Shown: positions 1 through 5,242 of the stretch, one piece after another
Position numbering within the stretch: the stretch's first letter is position 1
How the letters are laid out: each line of letters begins with the position of its first letter
From: a bacterium
GTDB lineage: Bacteria > Patescibacteriota > Minisyncoccia > Moranbacterales > UBA2206
Reading direction: 5' to 3'
Assembly: GCA_021779205.1 (NCBI GenBank)
Contig: JAJYBE010000058.1
Coordinates: 1 to 5,242 of the forward strand
DNA: 5,242 bases
Notes under the pieces: generated by a model
Databases searched by the model: none
Seen by the model: only the letters and a program-made list of their open reading frames with translations
What the model was told of the DNA's origin: nothing
Translations under genes and position numbers: made by a program

Positions 1-1
1 T

Positions 2-112
2 CCAGAGAGTGTGCTCTTAGTAGAAAACAATTTGAATAATCGTCCGAGAAAGAAAAATGATTACTTGACGCCAAATGAAATTTTTGAAAAACTGACTCTA
101 GTGGTGCAATAA
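2..112 (+). CDS. IS30-family transposase, C-terminal end (partial at window edge)
   Basis: Frame 2 reads 36 residues to a TAA stop, and the visible part contains NNRPRKKNDYLTPNEIF. This matches the conserved C-terminal end of IS30-family DDE transposases, where an N-N-R-P-R-K block is followed by a Y-x-T-P-x-E-hF block just after the catalytic glutamate. The protein would cut and join DNA at the ends of its insertion sequence. The DDE residues and DNA-binding domain lie outside the window, so it cannot be said whether the gene is intact. The ending (LVVQ, then TAA) is where IS30 transposases normally stop, so the 3' end looks natural rather than broken. Family assignment is by motif recognition only. 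Confidence 0.8.
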   Translation, partial: PESVLLVENNLNNRPRKKNDYLTPNEIFEKLTLVVQ

Positions 113-127
113 TATCTTGAATTCACC
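113..127 (+). mobile_element. Probable right terminus of the IS30-type element
   Basis: Right after the transposase stop the sequence reads ATCTTGAATTCACC. IS30-family elements commonly end a few bases beyond the transposase stop, in an inverted repeat that overlaps the gene end and often includes a TTGAATTC-like core. The exact boundary is inferred, because the matching left repeat is outside the window. Confidence 0.35.
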
Positions 128-179
128 TATCATCCAAAATCTAATGATCGCCCTAGTCGATTTATCATTTAAAATCTAA
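128..179 (+). repeat. Pair of 17-nt direct repeats upstream of a transposase fragment
   Basis: TATCATCCAAAATCTAA (128-144) and TATCATTTAAAATCTAA (163-179) match at 15 of 17 positions and start 35 bases apart on the same strand. They lie just upstream of the integrase-core transposase fragment at 213. Such elements often carry several short subterminal repeats of the type 'TATCATTT..AA' near their ends, so these are probably transposase-binding sites in the left end of that element. The repeats are seen directly; the binding role is inference. Confidence 0.6.
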
Positions 180-212
180 CCTTGGAGATAATTAACAATT
201 AAAGTTATCTTC

Positions 213-428
213 ATGAAAATGCGTTTAAAATCAAGGAAAGAACTGGTTAAAAAAGCCAAGGGGCGTTATCTTGAGGCCACTAAGCCGGAGAAAGTCATAA
301 TATTGGATGAATTATTCCAAAATACAGGCTTGGTTAGAAATTACTTAGTGCAAATGCTTTCAGCTAAAATAGATCTGGATTACATAAACCCAATCAATCG
401 AAAAAGAAAAGAATTCTATGATGCTTAA
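213..428 (+). pseudogene. Truncated integrase-core transposase, N-terminal fragment
   Basis: This 71-residue reading frame begins MKMRLKSRKELVKKAKGRY and continues with an EKVIILDELFQNTG stretch. It resembles the N-terminal helix-turn-helix region of integrase-core (rve) transposases of the ISNCY/IS481-like type, which usually read 'SRKEL..K.A.RY..A.K.EK..ILDEF...TG..R.Y'. Those proteins run to roughly 400 residues. Here the frame stops right after the basic RKRKEFYDA stretch, where the family normally continues into the next DNA-binding segment and the DDE core. I found no convincing continuation in the other frames after 428, so this looks like a deletion remnant rather than a simple frameshift. 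There is no ribosome-binding site before ATG 213; ATG 219 is an equally possible start. It is probably non-functional. Confidence 0.7.
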
Positions 429-547
429 GATTTATTAATGATCTAATACATCATGTGTTTTATCATAACTTAGCTTATTTGCTTTCAATGTTAAATTTCG
501 CTACACTTCAAATAGTGTCAATAGAATAATTATTTCTATTTTATTTT
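429..547. other. AT-rich spacer between transposase remnant and ispG
   Basis: No gene is visible. The stretch holds two small inverted repeats: ACACT/AGTGT (503-507 and 514-518, 6-nt loop), and ATAGAA/TTCTAT (521-526 and 534-539), whose centre contains the perfect palindrome AATAATTATT (525-534). TAGAAT at 522-527 could be a -10 box for ispG, but no acceptable -35 lies 16-18 bases upstream. The ispG promoter is presumably in this spacer, but I cannot place it firmly. Confidence 0.4.
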
Positions 548-1600
548 ATGAAAAAATATCAGTCTCGCATAGTTAAAGTTGGTCAATATAAATTAGGTGG
601 AAAAAATCCGGTACGCGTCCAATCAATGTGCAATACTGATACACGAGACACAAAAGCAACCATCACGCAAATATTAGCGTTAGAAGAGGCCGGATGCGAA
701 ATTGTACGCGTTGCAGTTCCCGATATGATCGCCGCCAAAGCCATCGGGGCAATAAAAAAACAAATTCATATTCCTTTGGTAGCTGATATTCATTTTGATT
801 ATAAATTAGCACTGGAATCAATTGCGCAAGGTATCGATAAGGTTCGAATCAATCCGGGCAATATCGGGTCAGAAGAAAAAGTCAAAGCGGTTGTCTTGGC
901 ATGTAAAAAAAATAAAGTGCCAATTCGCATTGGAATTAATGGAGGATCTTTGGAAAAAGAAATTCTAAAAAAATATAAAAACAAAGTTACGGCGCAAGGA
1001 ATGGTTGAATCGGCAATGAATCATATCCGCATTTTGGAAAAATATAATTTTAAGAATATTTTGATTTCTCTTAAGGCTTCAGACATTGAACGAACGATAG
1101 AGGCCTATCGTCTTTTGGCAAAAAAAGTTGACTACCCATTACATATTGGAATAACAGAAGCGGGCACGATTTTTCGCGGAACAGTTATGTCTTCTATCGG
1201 ATTGGGCATTTTGCTTTATGAAGGACTTGGCGCAACGTTACGAGTCTCTCTCACTGCAGATCCGATTGAAGAAATGAAAGTGGCTTGGGAAATTCTAAAA
1301 TCACTAAAACTGCGCAAAAAAGGCATAATCGTAACTAGCTGTCCCACTTGTGGCAGAACCCAGATTGATCTCATTGCCCTAGCTAATCAGGTTGAATATG
1401 CGGTAAAAAATATTGATAAAGATTTACACATTGCCGTAATGGGATGCGTTGTCAATGGACCGGGCGAAGCGCGAGAAGCGGATATTGGAGTAGCTGGCGG
1501 GAAAGGTATGGGCGCAATTTTTCGAAAAGGAAAAATAATCAAATCTGTTCAAGAAAAAGATATTCTTAGCGCTCTCTTGGAAGAAGTTAAAAGATTATAA
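548..1600 (+). CDS. ispG: 4-hydroxy-3-methylbut-2-en-1-yl diphosphate synthase (IspG/GcpE)
   Basis: This enzyme converts 2-C-methyl-D-erythritol 2,4-cyclodiphosphate to HMBPP, the penultimate step of the MEP isoprenoid pathway, in the cytoplasm with a [4Fe-4S] cluster and a reduced electron carrier. The 350-residue protein is close to the usual short bacterial form (E. coli IspG is about 372). Residues 1-240 form the TIM-barrel part, with the family blocks PVRVQSMCNTDTRD (21-34), ADIHFDYKLAL (79-89), KVRINPGNIG (98-107), RIGINGGSLE (127-136) and GITEAG (201-206). The C-terminal domain has the cluster ligands Cys265 and Cys268 (TSCPTCGR), Cys300 (MGCVVNGPGE) and Glu307, so it should be active. 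ATG 548 gives the expected N-terminus; no Shine-Dalgarno sequence precedes it. It heads a probable operon with rmuC. No other MEP gene is in the window. Confidence 0.97.
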   Translation: MKKYQSRIVKVGQYKLGGKNPVRVQSMCNTDTRDTKATITQILALEEAGCEIVRVAVPDMIAAKAIGAIKKQIHIPLVADIHFDYKLALESIAQGIDKVRINPGNIGSEEKVKAVVLACKKNKVPIRIGINGGSLEKEILKKYKNKVTAQGMVESAMNHIRILEKYNFKNILISLKASDIERTIEAYRLLAKKVDYPLHIGITEAGTIFRGTVMSSIGLGILLYEGLGATLRVSLTADPIEEMKVAWEILKSLKLRKKGIIVTSCPTCGRTQIDLIALANQVEYAVKNIDKDLHIAVMGCVVNGPGEAREADIGVAGGKGMGAIFRKGKIIKSVQEKDILSALLEEVKRL

Positions 1601-1624
1601 TTATAATAAATTTAATTTGAAACT

Positions 1625-2914
1625 ATGACCACTGTTGTTCTATTTGCTTCTCTTATCATCAATATTATTATTTTATTTATTTTGCTTTCTAAAAAAAATG
1701 AAATTGATTCAAATTTAATTAGAGAATCAAGTGAAAAAATAACCAGGACATTGCGCGAAGAAATGTCAATCAATCGTAATGACAACTCTCTTTCAGCCAA
1801 AGATGCGCGCGAAGAGCTCGCCAGAACAATTAAAAATTTCGGAGACTCAATCGATAGGCGCATTTTTACATTAACAGAAGGGCAAAATAAAAATTTCTCA
1901 TTATTCTCCGACAAATTAAGCGAGGTCATTGATAGAAATGATAAAAAAATAGAATATATGCGCACAACAATTGAAAAACGACTGGAGAATATCCAGCGCG
2001 ATAATGGTGAAAAATTAGAAAAAATGCGCGAAACGGTAGATGAAAAATTGCATGCCACACTGGAAAAACGCTTAAACGAATCATTTAAACTCGTAAGCGA
2101 TCGACTGGAACAAGTGCATAAAGGTCTGGGGGAAATGCAAACATTGGCAACCGGAGTTGGAGATTTGAAAAAAGTTTTGCAAAATGTTAAAACTCGCGGA
2201 ACATGGGGAGAAGTTCAATTGAGCACCCTGCTTGATCAAATCATGTCTGTTGAACAATATGAAAAAAATGTCACCACAAAAAAAGGCTCCAATGATCGCG
2301 TAGAATTTGCCATAAAAATTCCAGCTAAAGACGATAAGGTTAAAAATCTCTGGTTACCGATTGATGCTAAATTTCCCTTGGAAGATTTTCAAAATTTAAT
2401 TGATGCCGAAGAAAAAAATGATGCGATTTCCATCTTAGCACTGGGAAAAGCCCTAGAAAATAGAATCAAATCGGAAGCTAAAGATATTCGCGAAAAATAT
2501 CTCGATCCACCCTATACAACCGATTTTGGCATTTTATTTCTACCCATTGAGAGCCTTTATGCTGAAGTGCTACGCAGACCGGGATTGGCTGATACATTAC
2601 AAAGAGATTACAAAGTAATCATAACCGGACCAACCACTATTGCCGCCATTCTTAACAGCTTACAAATGGGATTTCGCACACTAGCCATTGAAAAAAGATC
2701 CGGTGAAGTATGGACACTCTTAGGATCGATCAAAAAAGAATTCACTACTTTTGGCGATATCCTCGAAAAAACCAATAAAAAATTAAGGGAAGCCAGTGAT
2801 AATATCGATTTGGCAACAAAAAAAAGTCGCACAATAGAAAAAAAATTAAACAAAGTCCAAGAGCTACCCGCACCGGAAATCATTAAGGATTTGCCATTAG
2901 GAATAGAAGAATAA
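1625..2914 (+). CDS. rmuC: RmuC family protein
   Basis: RmuC proteins have a PD-(D/E)XK nuclease-like fold. In E. coli, loss of rmuC changes recombination at inverted repeats, but the biochemical activity is not well settled. The 429-residue product starts with one membrane segment (about residues 3-22, VVLFASLIINIIILFILLS), followed by a long charged coiled coil (about 25-175) rich in EKRLE/EKLEKMRE-like heptads. The RmuC domain (about 180-390) has the family blocks KTRGTWGEVQLSTLLDQ (189-205), LWLPIDAKFPLEDFQNL (242-258), PPYTTDFGILFLPIESLYAE (295-314), GPTTIAAILNSLQMGFRTLA (335-354) and EKRSGEVWTLLGSIKKEF (356-373). The Asp247 and Lys249 region (PIDAKFP) is the likely nuclease-like core, by inference. 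The tail is a second short coiled coil. It starts 24 bases after ispG, so the two are probably co-transcribed. No clear ribosome-binding site is seen before ATG 1625. Confidence 0.95.
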   Translation: MTTVVLFASLIINIIILFILLSKKNEIDSNLIRESSEKITRTLREEMSINRNDNSLSAKDAREELARTIKNFGDSIDRRIFTLTEGQNKNFSLFSDKLSEVIDRNDKKIEYMRTTIEKRLENIQRDNGEKLEKMRETVDEKLHATLEKRLNESFKLVSDRLEQVHKGLGEMQTLATGVGDLKKVLQNVKTRGTWGEVQLSTLLDQIMSVEQYEKNVTTKKGSNDRVEFAIKIPAKDDKVKNLWLPIDAKFPLEDFQNLIDAEEKNDAISILALGKALENRIKSEAKDIREKYLDPPYTTDFGILFLPIESLYAEVLRRPGLADTLQRDYKVIITGPTTIAAILNSLQMGFRTLAIEKRSGEVWTLLGSIKKEFTTFGDILEKTNKKLREASDNIDLATKKSRTIEKKLNKVQELPAPEIIKDLPLGIEE

Positions 2915-2951
2915 AAAAAATACCCTACTTAATTTTAATTTTAAAAAAAAT

Positions 2952-3149
2952 ATGGACCAAGAAATTGCTCAAAAACTAGCTGAACAAGATAAAAAACTTG
3001 ATCAAATCTATATTTCGATTGAAAAAATGCGCAAATATTTCTTTTGGACAATGATAATTACCATTGGCACAATTGTTCTTCCGTTGTTCGGACTTGTTTT
3101 TGCCATTCCATTTTTTCTCAAGACACTCTCCTCGGCATACGGAATTTAA
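2952..3149 (+). CDS. Small membrane protein of unknown function (65 residues)
   Basis: I know no function for this protein. The first 28 residues are a charged, probably helical stretch (MDQEIAQKLAEQDKKLDQIY, then ISIEKMRK) with heptad-like spacing. A long hydrophobic segment from about 29 to 57 (YFFWTMIITIGTIVLPLFGL onward) follows; it is long enough for one tilted helix or a short hairpin with a turn near Pro44. The layout (acidic/basic amphipathic helix, KMRKYF junction, then membrane segment) recalls small hypothetical proteins I associate with Parcubacteria-type genomes. It lies 37 bases after rmuC on the same strand and is probably co-transcribed. The protein-like composition and patterned hydrophobicity support a real gene despite its size and lack of a Shine-Dalgarno sequence. 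A 62-residue minus-strand frame over the same bases looks like a shadow. Confidence 0.75.
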   Translation: MDQEIAQKLAEQDKKLDQIYISIEKMRKYFFWTMIITIGTIVLPLFGLVFAIPFFLKTLSSAYGI

Positions 3150-3160
3150 AAAATTATTTT
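3150..3160. other. 11-base convergent intergenic junction
   Basis: The plus-strand small membrane protein gene and the minus-strand Wzz-like gene end only 11 bases apart. The junction is a run of A and T (AAAATTATTTT) with no GC-rich stem, so there is no standard intrinsic terminator here. Transcripts from both sides probably run into the opposite gene or stop by another means. Confidence 0.6.
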
Positions 3161-4075
3161 TCATTTTCCACCACGAAGTAATTTGTTTAACCGTTCTTTC
3201 ATCTCATCTTGAGTGGCCTCGCGAGAAGTAAAATCTTCGCTCTCGTTTTTCTCTTTTTCTGGCAGATTATTTTCAACAATAACTTCTTTTTTGCGAAAAA
3301 TATCAGGAACAGTTTCTTCATCTACAGGCAAATTGGCCGGAGTTGGCGCTTTTTTCCCGACAGATGGCTCGATTTTTTTTGTTGGAAAAAAATTTTTATC
3401 GGCAAAGTAGTTCTCCGTTTCAGGAAAAATAGCTACCATTTTTTCAAGTGGCGCTTTTGAATAAAGTTTATTTTTTAAAATCGATAAATTTGTCTTTTTC
3501 TTTTTGATAAAAATAAATGGAACTAAAAAAAATAACATTGCACAAATAACCAACGTCCAAAAAACGCTTTCCAAAAAAAGCCAAAAACCATTCCTGAAAC
3601 TATCCTGCTTGATAATCGGCCCGTCCACGATTCGCAATTCCATATCGGTATCGATATTGTAATATTTTCCCGCAGATATAATAAGCTTTTCTACCGTATC
3701 AGAATTTAATTCACGCGCCAAGGCACTATCTTTATCAAAATTTTTCACGCTAATTATTGCGCTTTTTTCCACTAAAGAAACCTCCAACTTGGAATTGCAA
3801 AATTCTTTTCTCTTATCGCTTGGCAGCTCTTGCGCAACAGAGAGGCTTTCATTTTGTTGCGCCACCTCATCACAAAAAGCCAATGATTGCATTATTTGCT
3901 TGAAATTTCCCCTAATCAAGTCAATTTCTTTTGCAAGCAATTCATTTTTTGGCAAAATCAAAACAGTCGTTTCCGATTCATAAACACTATTTTTATTGAT
4001 ATTGAAAATCAATATCGCAAAAAATAAAACCACCCCGATGCTAATTTTCCTACTCCAAGCTTGTCGATTATTCAT
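3161..4075 (-). CDS. Wzz-like (polysaccharide co-polymerase topology) membrane protein
   Basis: The 304-residue protein has the layout of Wzz/capsular chain-length regulators. A short basic N-terminus (MNNRQAWSRK) is followed by TM1 (about 11-25), an extracytoplasmic domain (about 26-163) and TM2 (about 164-190). TM2 is preceded by RIVDGPIIKQ, which recalls the 'VVDPA.pP' stretch before TM2 in Wzz proteins. The cytoplasmic tail (191-304) starts with KKKK, has a disordered Pro/Glu/Lys linker (about 232-285) and ends in a charged helix (DEMKERLNKLLRGGK). Known relatives control the chain length of surface polysaccharides together with a polymerase. No kinase Walker motif is present, so it is not a fused tyrosine kinase. 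ATG 4075 lies 23 bases after the beta-helix gene stop and lacks a clear ribosome-binding site. Sequence similarity is weak; the call rests mainly on topology, and a generic two-TM envelope protein is the alternative. Confidence 0.6.
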   Translation of the reverse strand: MNNRQAWSRKISIGVVLFFAILIFNINKNSVYESETTVLILPKNELLAKEIDLIRGNFKQIMQSLAFCDEVAQQNESLSVAQELPSDKRKEFCNSKLEVSLVEKSAIISVKNFDKDSALARELNSDTVEKLIISAGKYYNIDTDMELRIVDGPIIKQDSFRNGFWLFLESVFWTLVICAMLFFLVPFIFIKKKKTNLSILKNKLYSKAPLEKMVAIFPETENYFADKNFFPTKKIEPSVGKKAPTPANLPVDEETVPDIFRKKEVIVENNLPEKEKNESEDFTSREATQDEMKERLNKLLRGGK

Positions 4076-4098
4076 AGATTCTTATAAAAAATCTTGTT

Positions 4099-5052
4099 TT
4101 AATAAATTCTAAAAATAGGAGAAATTTGTCCCTTGCTTGTGTAAAGATAAGTCGTGTTTTCAACAGTTAGCCCGCCCCATATTCCTTGATTTACGGCTTT
4201 TTTATTCACACGAGCTATGCCATAATTTCCGTTATTTCTTATTTTTGATTTATTAATATCAATTCGACCACCTACGCCATAAGAAACAACCTCAATGCCT
4301 TCTCGTTTATTATTGGAATAAACATTATCTTTAGTATAAATTTGCGCCCCATCCAAAACCATTGCTATTCCGCTGCCATAATTAGATGCAAAAGTACTTG
4401 AGCCAATCCACGCTTTTACGTCAAAAGCAAAAGAAGCTCCGTCACTTTTATTGTCAGAAATATCACTCTTATAGATAATCAGGTTTCTTTTTTCGCTATA
4501 TATTCCAGCCTTTCCATTGTGATTTATTTTTACCTGACTAAACATTACTTGATTACTATCTTCAATGCTTCGCTTGCTAGATCCGGAATAAATTAAAACT
4601 CCGTCATTATCATTTTTTTCAATATTGCAACCAAATATCTTTACCCGTCCGGCATTGGTAATTTTAATTCCATTTTTTCCATCCCTGATTGTCAAATCCA
4701 CCAACTTAGCGCTTCCCTTAAGCAAAATAACCGCCTTTCCTCCATTTCTTGCTTTTATAATTGTTTTGTCGCTATTTTGACCATAAATATCCACTCCGTT
4801 AGGGATTTCCAAGTTTTCTCTGTATGTTCCATTACTTATATGAATTTCTGTATTATTCTTGGCTTTTTCTAGCGCCTTCCCAATTGTCTTGTAGGGATGC
4901 GCTGAACTACCGTCTTGCTCACTTCCCGCATTAGAATCAACATAAATTTTTTTATTATGTCCGGCAAAACTAAAAAAAGGCAACGAAATCGCTAGAAGCG
5001 CAAAAACAACAATCGCCCCTTTCCAATTAATTTTATTTAGATTCAGCTTCAT
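4099..5052 (-). CDS. Secreted parallel beta-helix protein, DUF1565-like N-terminus
   Basis: The 317-residue protein has a Sec-type signal peptide or anchor: a basic N-region (KLNLNKINWKG), hydrophobic core AIVVFALLAISLPFFSFA (13-30) and possible cleavage after FSFA. The start of the mature chain, KKIYVDSNAGSEQDGSS (34-50) with HPYKTIGKALEKA (52-64), matches the entry of DUF1565/pectate-lyase-like beta-helix proteins ('yVs..G.D.n.Gt...PfkTi..Al..A'). Rungs then repeat with N/D-G-x-GI spacing: GKNGIKI (125-131), NDGVLIYS (149-156), GKAGIYS (180-186), GSGIAMV (226-232), REGIEVV (250-256) and NYGIARV (276-282). Such proteins bind or cleave polysaccharides, or act as surface adhesins; no catalytic set can be picked out. 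ATG 5052 is preferred over GTG 5061: it follows a weak GAGTGA site by about six bases and begins the signal peptide properly. It heads an operon with the Wzz-like gene. Confidence 0.8.
   Translation of the reverse strand: MKLNLNKINWKGAIVVFALLAISLPFFSFAGHNKKIYVDSNAGSEQDGSSAHPYKTIGKALEKAKNNTEIHISNGTYRENLEIPNGVDIYGQNSDKTIIKARNGGKAVILLKGSAKLVDLTIRDGKNGIKITNAGRVKIFGCNIEKNDNDGVLIYSGSSKRSIEDSNQVMFSQVKINHNGKAGIYSEKRNLIIYKSDISDNKSDGASFAFDVKAWIGSSTFASNYGSGIAMVLDGAQIYTKDNVYSNNKREGIEVVSYGVGGRIDINKSKIRNNGNYGIARVNKKAVNQGIWGGLTVENTTYLYTSKGQISPIFRIY
5045..5052 (-). other. Start choice for the beta-helix gene
   Basis: Two in-frame starts are possible: GTG at 5061-5059 and ATG at 5052-5050. On the minus strand the bases before the ATG read GAGTGATAAAT, a weak purine-rich ribosome-binding site that would overlap the GTG. 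The ATG is therefore the better start; the GTG would add only Met-Ile-Asn. Confidence 0.55.
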
Positions 5053-5088
5053 ATTTATCACTCATTAGATAATTAATATTGACTGAAA

Positions 5089-5116
5089 AGTCTAACATAG
5101 TCATTTTTTTTGTCAA
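5089..5116 (-). promoter_or_regulatory. Predicted promoter of the beta-helix/Wzz-like operon
   Basis: On the minus strand a perfect -35 box TTGACA (5116-5111) is followed by a 16-base spacer beginning with seven A residues, then TAGACT (5094-5089), which matches four of six positions of TATAAT. Transcription would start near 5082, giving a leader of about 30 bases before ATG 5052. The -35 overlaps the transposase stop codon (TGA within TTGACA) and probably is the terminal sequence of the insertion element. A small palindrome, GACTGAAAAGTC (5081-5092), overlaps the -10 and the start region. Confidence 0.5.
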
Positions 5117-5242
5117 GCGCCTGTATTGGATGAGTACATCTTGGACACTCTGGTATACTTTTGAGTGAATTCAATGGGTGTCAAATAATCCAGGGCTTGG
5201 TGGGGACGGTTGAAATTGTATTCAATGAGCCATTCAGTCAAA
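5111..5242 (-). mobile_element. Insertion sequence end, IS3/IS481-like (partial at window edge)
   Basis: The minus strand carries the 3' end of a transposase gene that stops just before CTTGACA, after which the sequence becomes a plain A-run and the operon leader. IS3-family elements end in 5'-TG...CA-3', with the transposase stop lying in the terminal repeat. TG at 5111-5112 (CA on the minus strand) is therefore a good candidate for the element's outer end. The other terminus and any target duplication are not in the window, so the boundary is inferred. Confidence 0.45.
5113..5242 (-). CDS. IS3/IS481-type DDE transposase, C-terminal end (partial)
   Basis: The minus strand reads 42 residues to a TGA stop, starting LTEWLIEYNF. 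It contains NFNRPHQALDYLTPIEF, the hallmark of the C-terminal end of the integrase-core domain in IS3 and IS481 transposases ('YN..RPH.aLgY.TP.EF'), which follows the last catalytic glutamate. The tail RVSKMYSSNTGA is also typical of related elements. The protein would catalyse movement of its insertion sequence. The catalytic DDE residues and helix-turn-helix are beyond the window, so intactness cannot be judged. It is on the same strand as, and directly upstream of, the beta-helix gene, so read-through could also transcribe that operon. Confidence 0.85.
   Translation of the reverse strand, partial: LTEWLIEYNFNRPHQALDYLTPIEFTQKYTRVSKMYSSNTGA

Noticed and set aside
1596..1607. Two tandem TATAAT boxes at the end of ispG, as a promoter for rmuC
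   Set aside because: The best -35-like hexamer (TTGGAA at 1577-1582) is 13 or 19 bases away, and such boxes are expected by chance in AT-rich DNA. The 24-base gap fits operon read-through better.
1612..2058. 148-residue minus-strand reading frame inside rmuC
   Set aside because: It is antisense to the well-supported coiled-coil region of rmuC, and its Ser/Phe/Leu-rich composition is what antisense of Lys/Glu-rich coding sequence gives.
2608..2883. 91-residue minus-strand reading frame inside rmuC
   Set aside because: It lies opposite the conserved RmuC domain and shows no family motif.
2976..3164. 62-residue minus-strand frame over the small membrane protein gene
   Set aside because: It overlaps the 65-residue plus-strand gene, which has the patterned hydrophobicity; this frame is Asn/Lys/Phe-rich without a plausible design.
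3141..3165. Bidirectional terminator between the convergent genes
   Set aside because: Only A and T bases can pair here; there is no GC-containing stem followed by a T-run.
3209..3460. Plus-strand reading frames opposite the Wzz-like gene (3209-3460, 3213-3410, 3789-3983)
   Set aside because: They are Phe/Ser-rich antisense shadows of the Lys/Glu-rich tail and extracytoplasmic domain; no start signals or motifs.
5081..5092. GACTGAAAAGTC palindrome as an operator
   Set aside because: It has only four base pairs around GAAA; too short to claim as a binding site, so it is noted only within the promoter entry.
121..5175. Shared TGAATTCA-like strings at the two flanks (near 119 and 5165) as a repeat bounding the core
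   Set aside because: The match is only about eight to nine bases. On the right it is explained by the coding of Ile-Glu-Phe-Thr in the transposase; the two elements are of different families.

Overview
The window is AT-rich bacterial DNA with compact genes. It carries an intact five-gene chromosomal core (about 548-5052) with transposon remnants or ends on both sides. The likely source is an uncultivated Patescibacteria/CPR-type bacterium, Parcubacteria or Moranbacteria-like. This rests on the gene repertoire, the AT-rich low-complexity spacers, the near absence of Shine-Dalgarno sequences and a 65-residue membrane protein of a type I associate with those genomes. It is an inference from memory, not a search result. 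The genes read through in full with TGA treated as stop, which fits the standard bacterial code rather than the TGA=Gly code of some CPR lineages.

Left flank (1-547): the C-terminal end of an IS30-type transposase (2-112) is followed by a spacer with a pair of 17-nt direct repeats (128-144 and 163-179). Next comes the isolated N-terminal piece (213-428) of a second, integrase-core transposase that breaks off after 71 residues. This looks like one mobile element decaying beside another. A 119-base AT-rich spacer then leads into the core.

Plus-strand core (548-3149): ispG (gcpE) encodes the [4Fe-4S] enzyme of the MEP isoprenoid pathway, with all cluster ligands present. rmuC encodes a membrane-anchored coiled-coil protein with a PD-(D/E)XK-like domain. 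A 65-residue protein with a short helix and a membrane segment follows. Gaps of 24 and 37 bases suggest co-transcription.

Minus-strand core (5052-3161): a secreted or surface parallel beta-helix protein (DUF1565-like N-terminus) is followed 23 bases later by a two-TM-segment protein with the layout of Wzz-type polysaccharide chain-length regulators. The pair converges on the plus-strand genes with only 11 bases between stop codons. It is probably a cell-surface unit concerned with polysaccharide or envelope structure.

Right flank (5111-5242): the 3' end of an IS3/IS481-type transposase gene lies on the minus strand. A perfect TTGACA box formed by the last bases of this element may, with a -10-like TAGACT just outside it, drive the minus-strand surface operon. 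That possible IS-derived hybrid promoter is the most interesting regulatory signal here. I see no CRISPR array, tRNA, rRNA, riboswitch or recognisable defence system.
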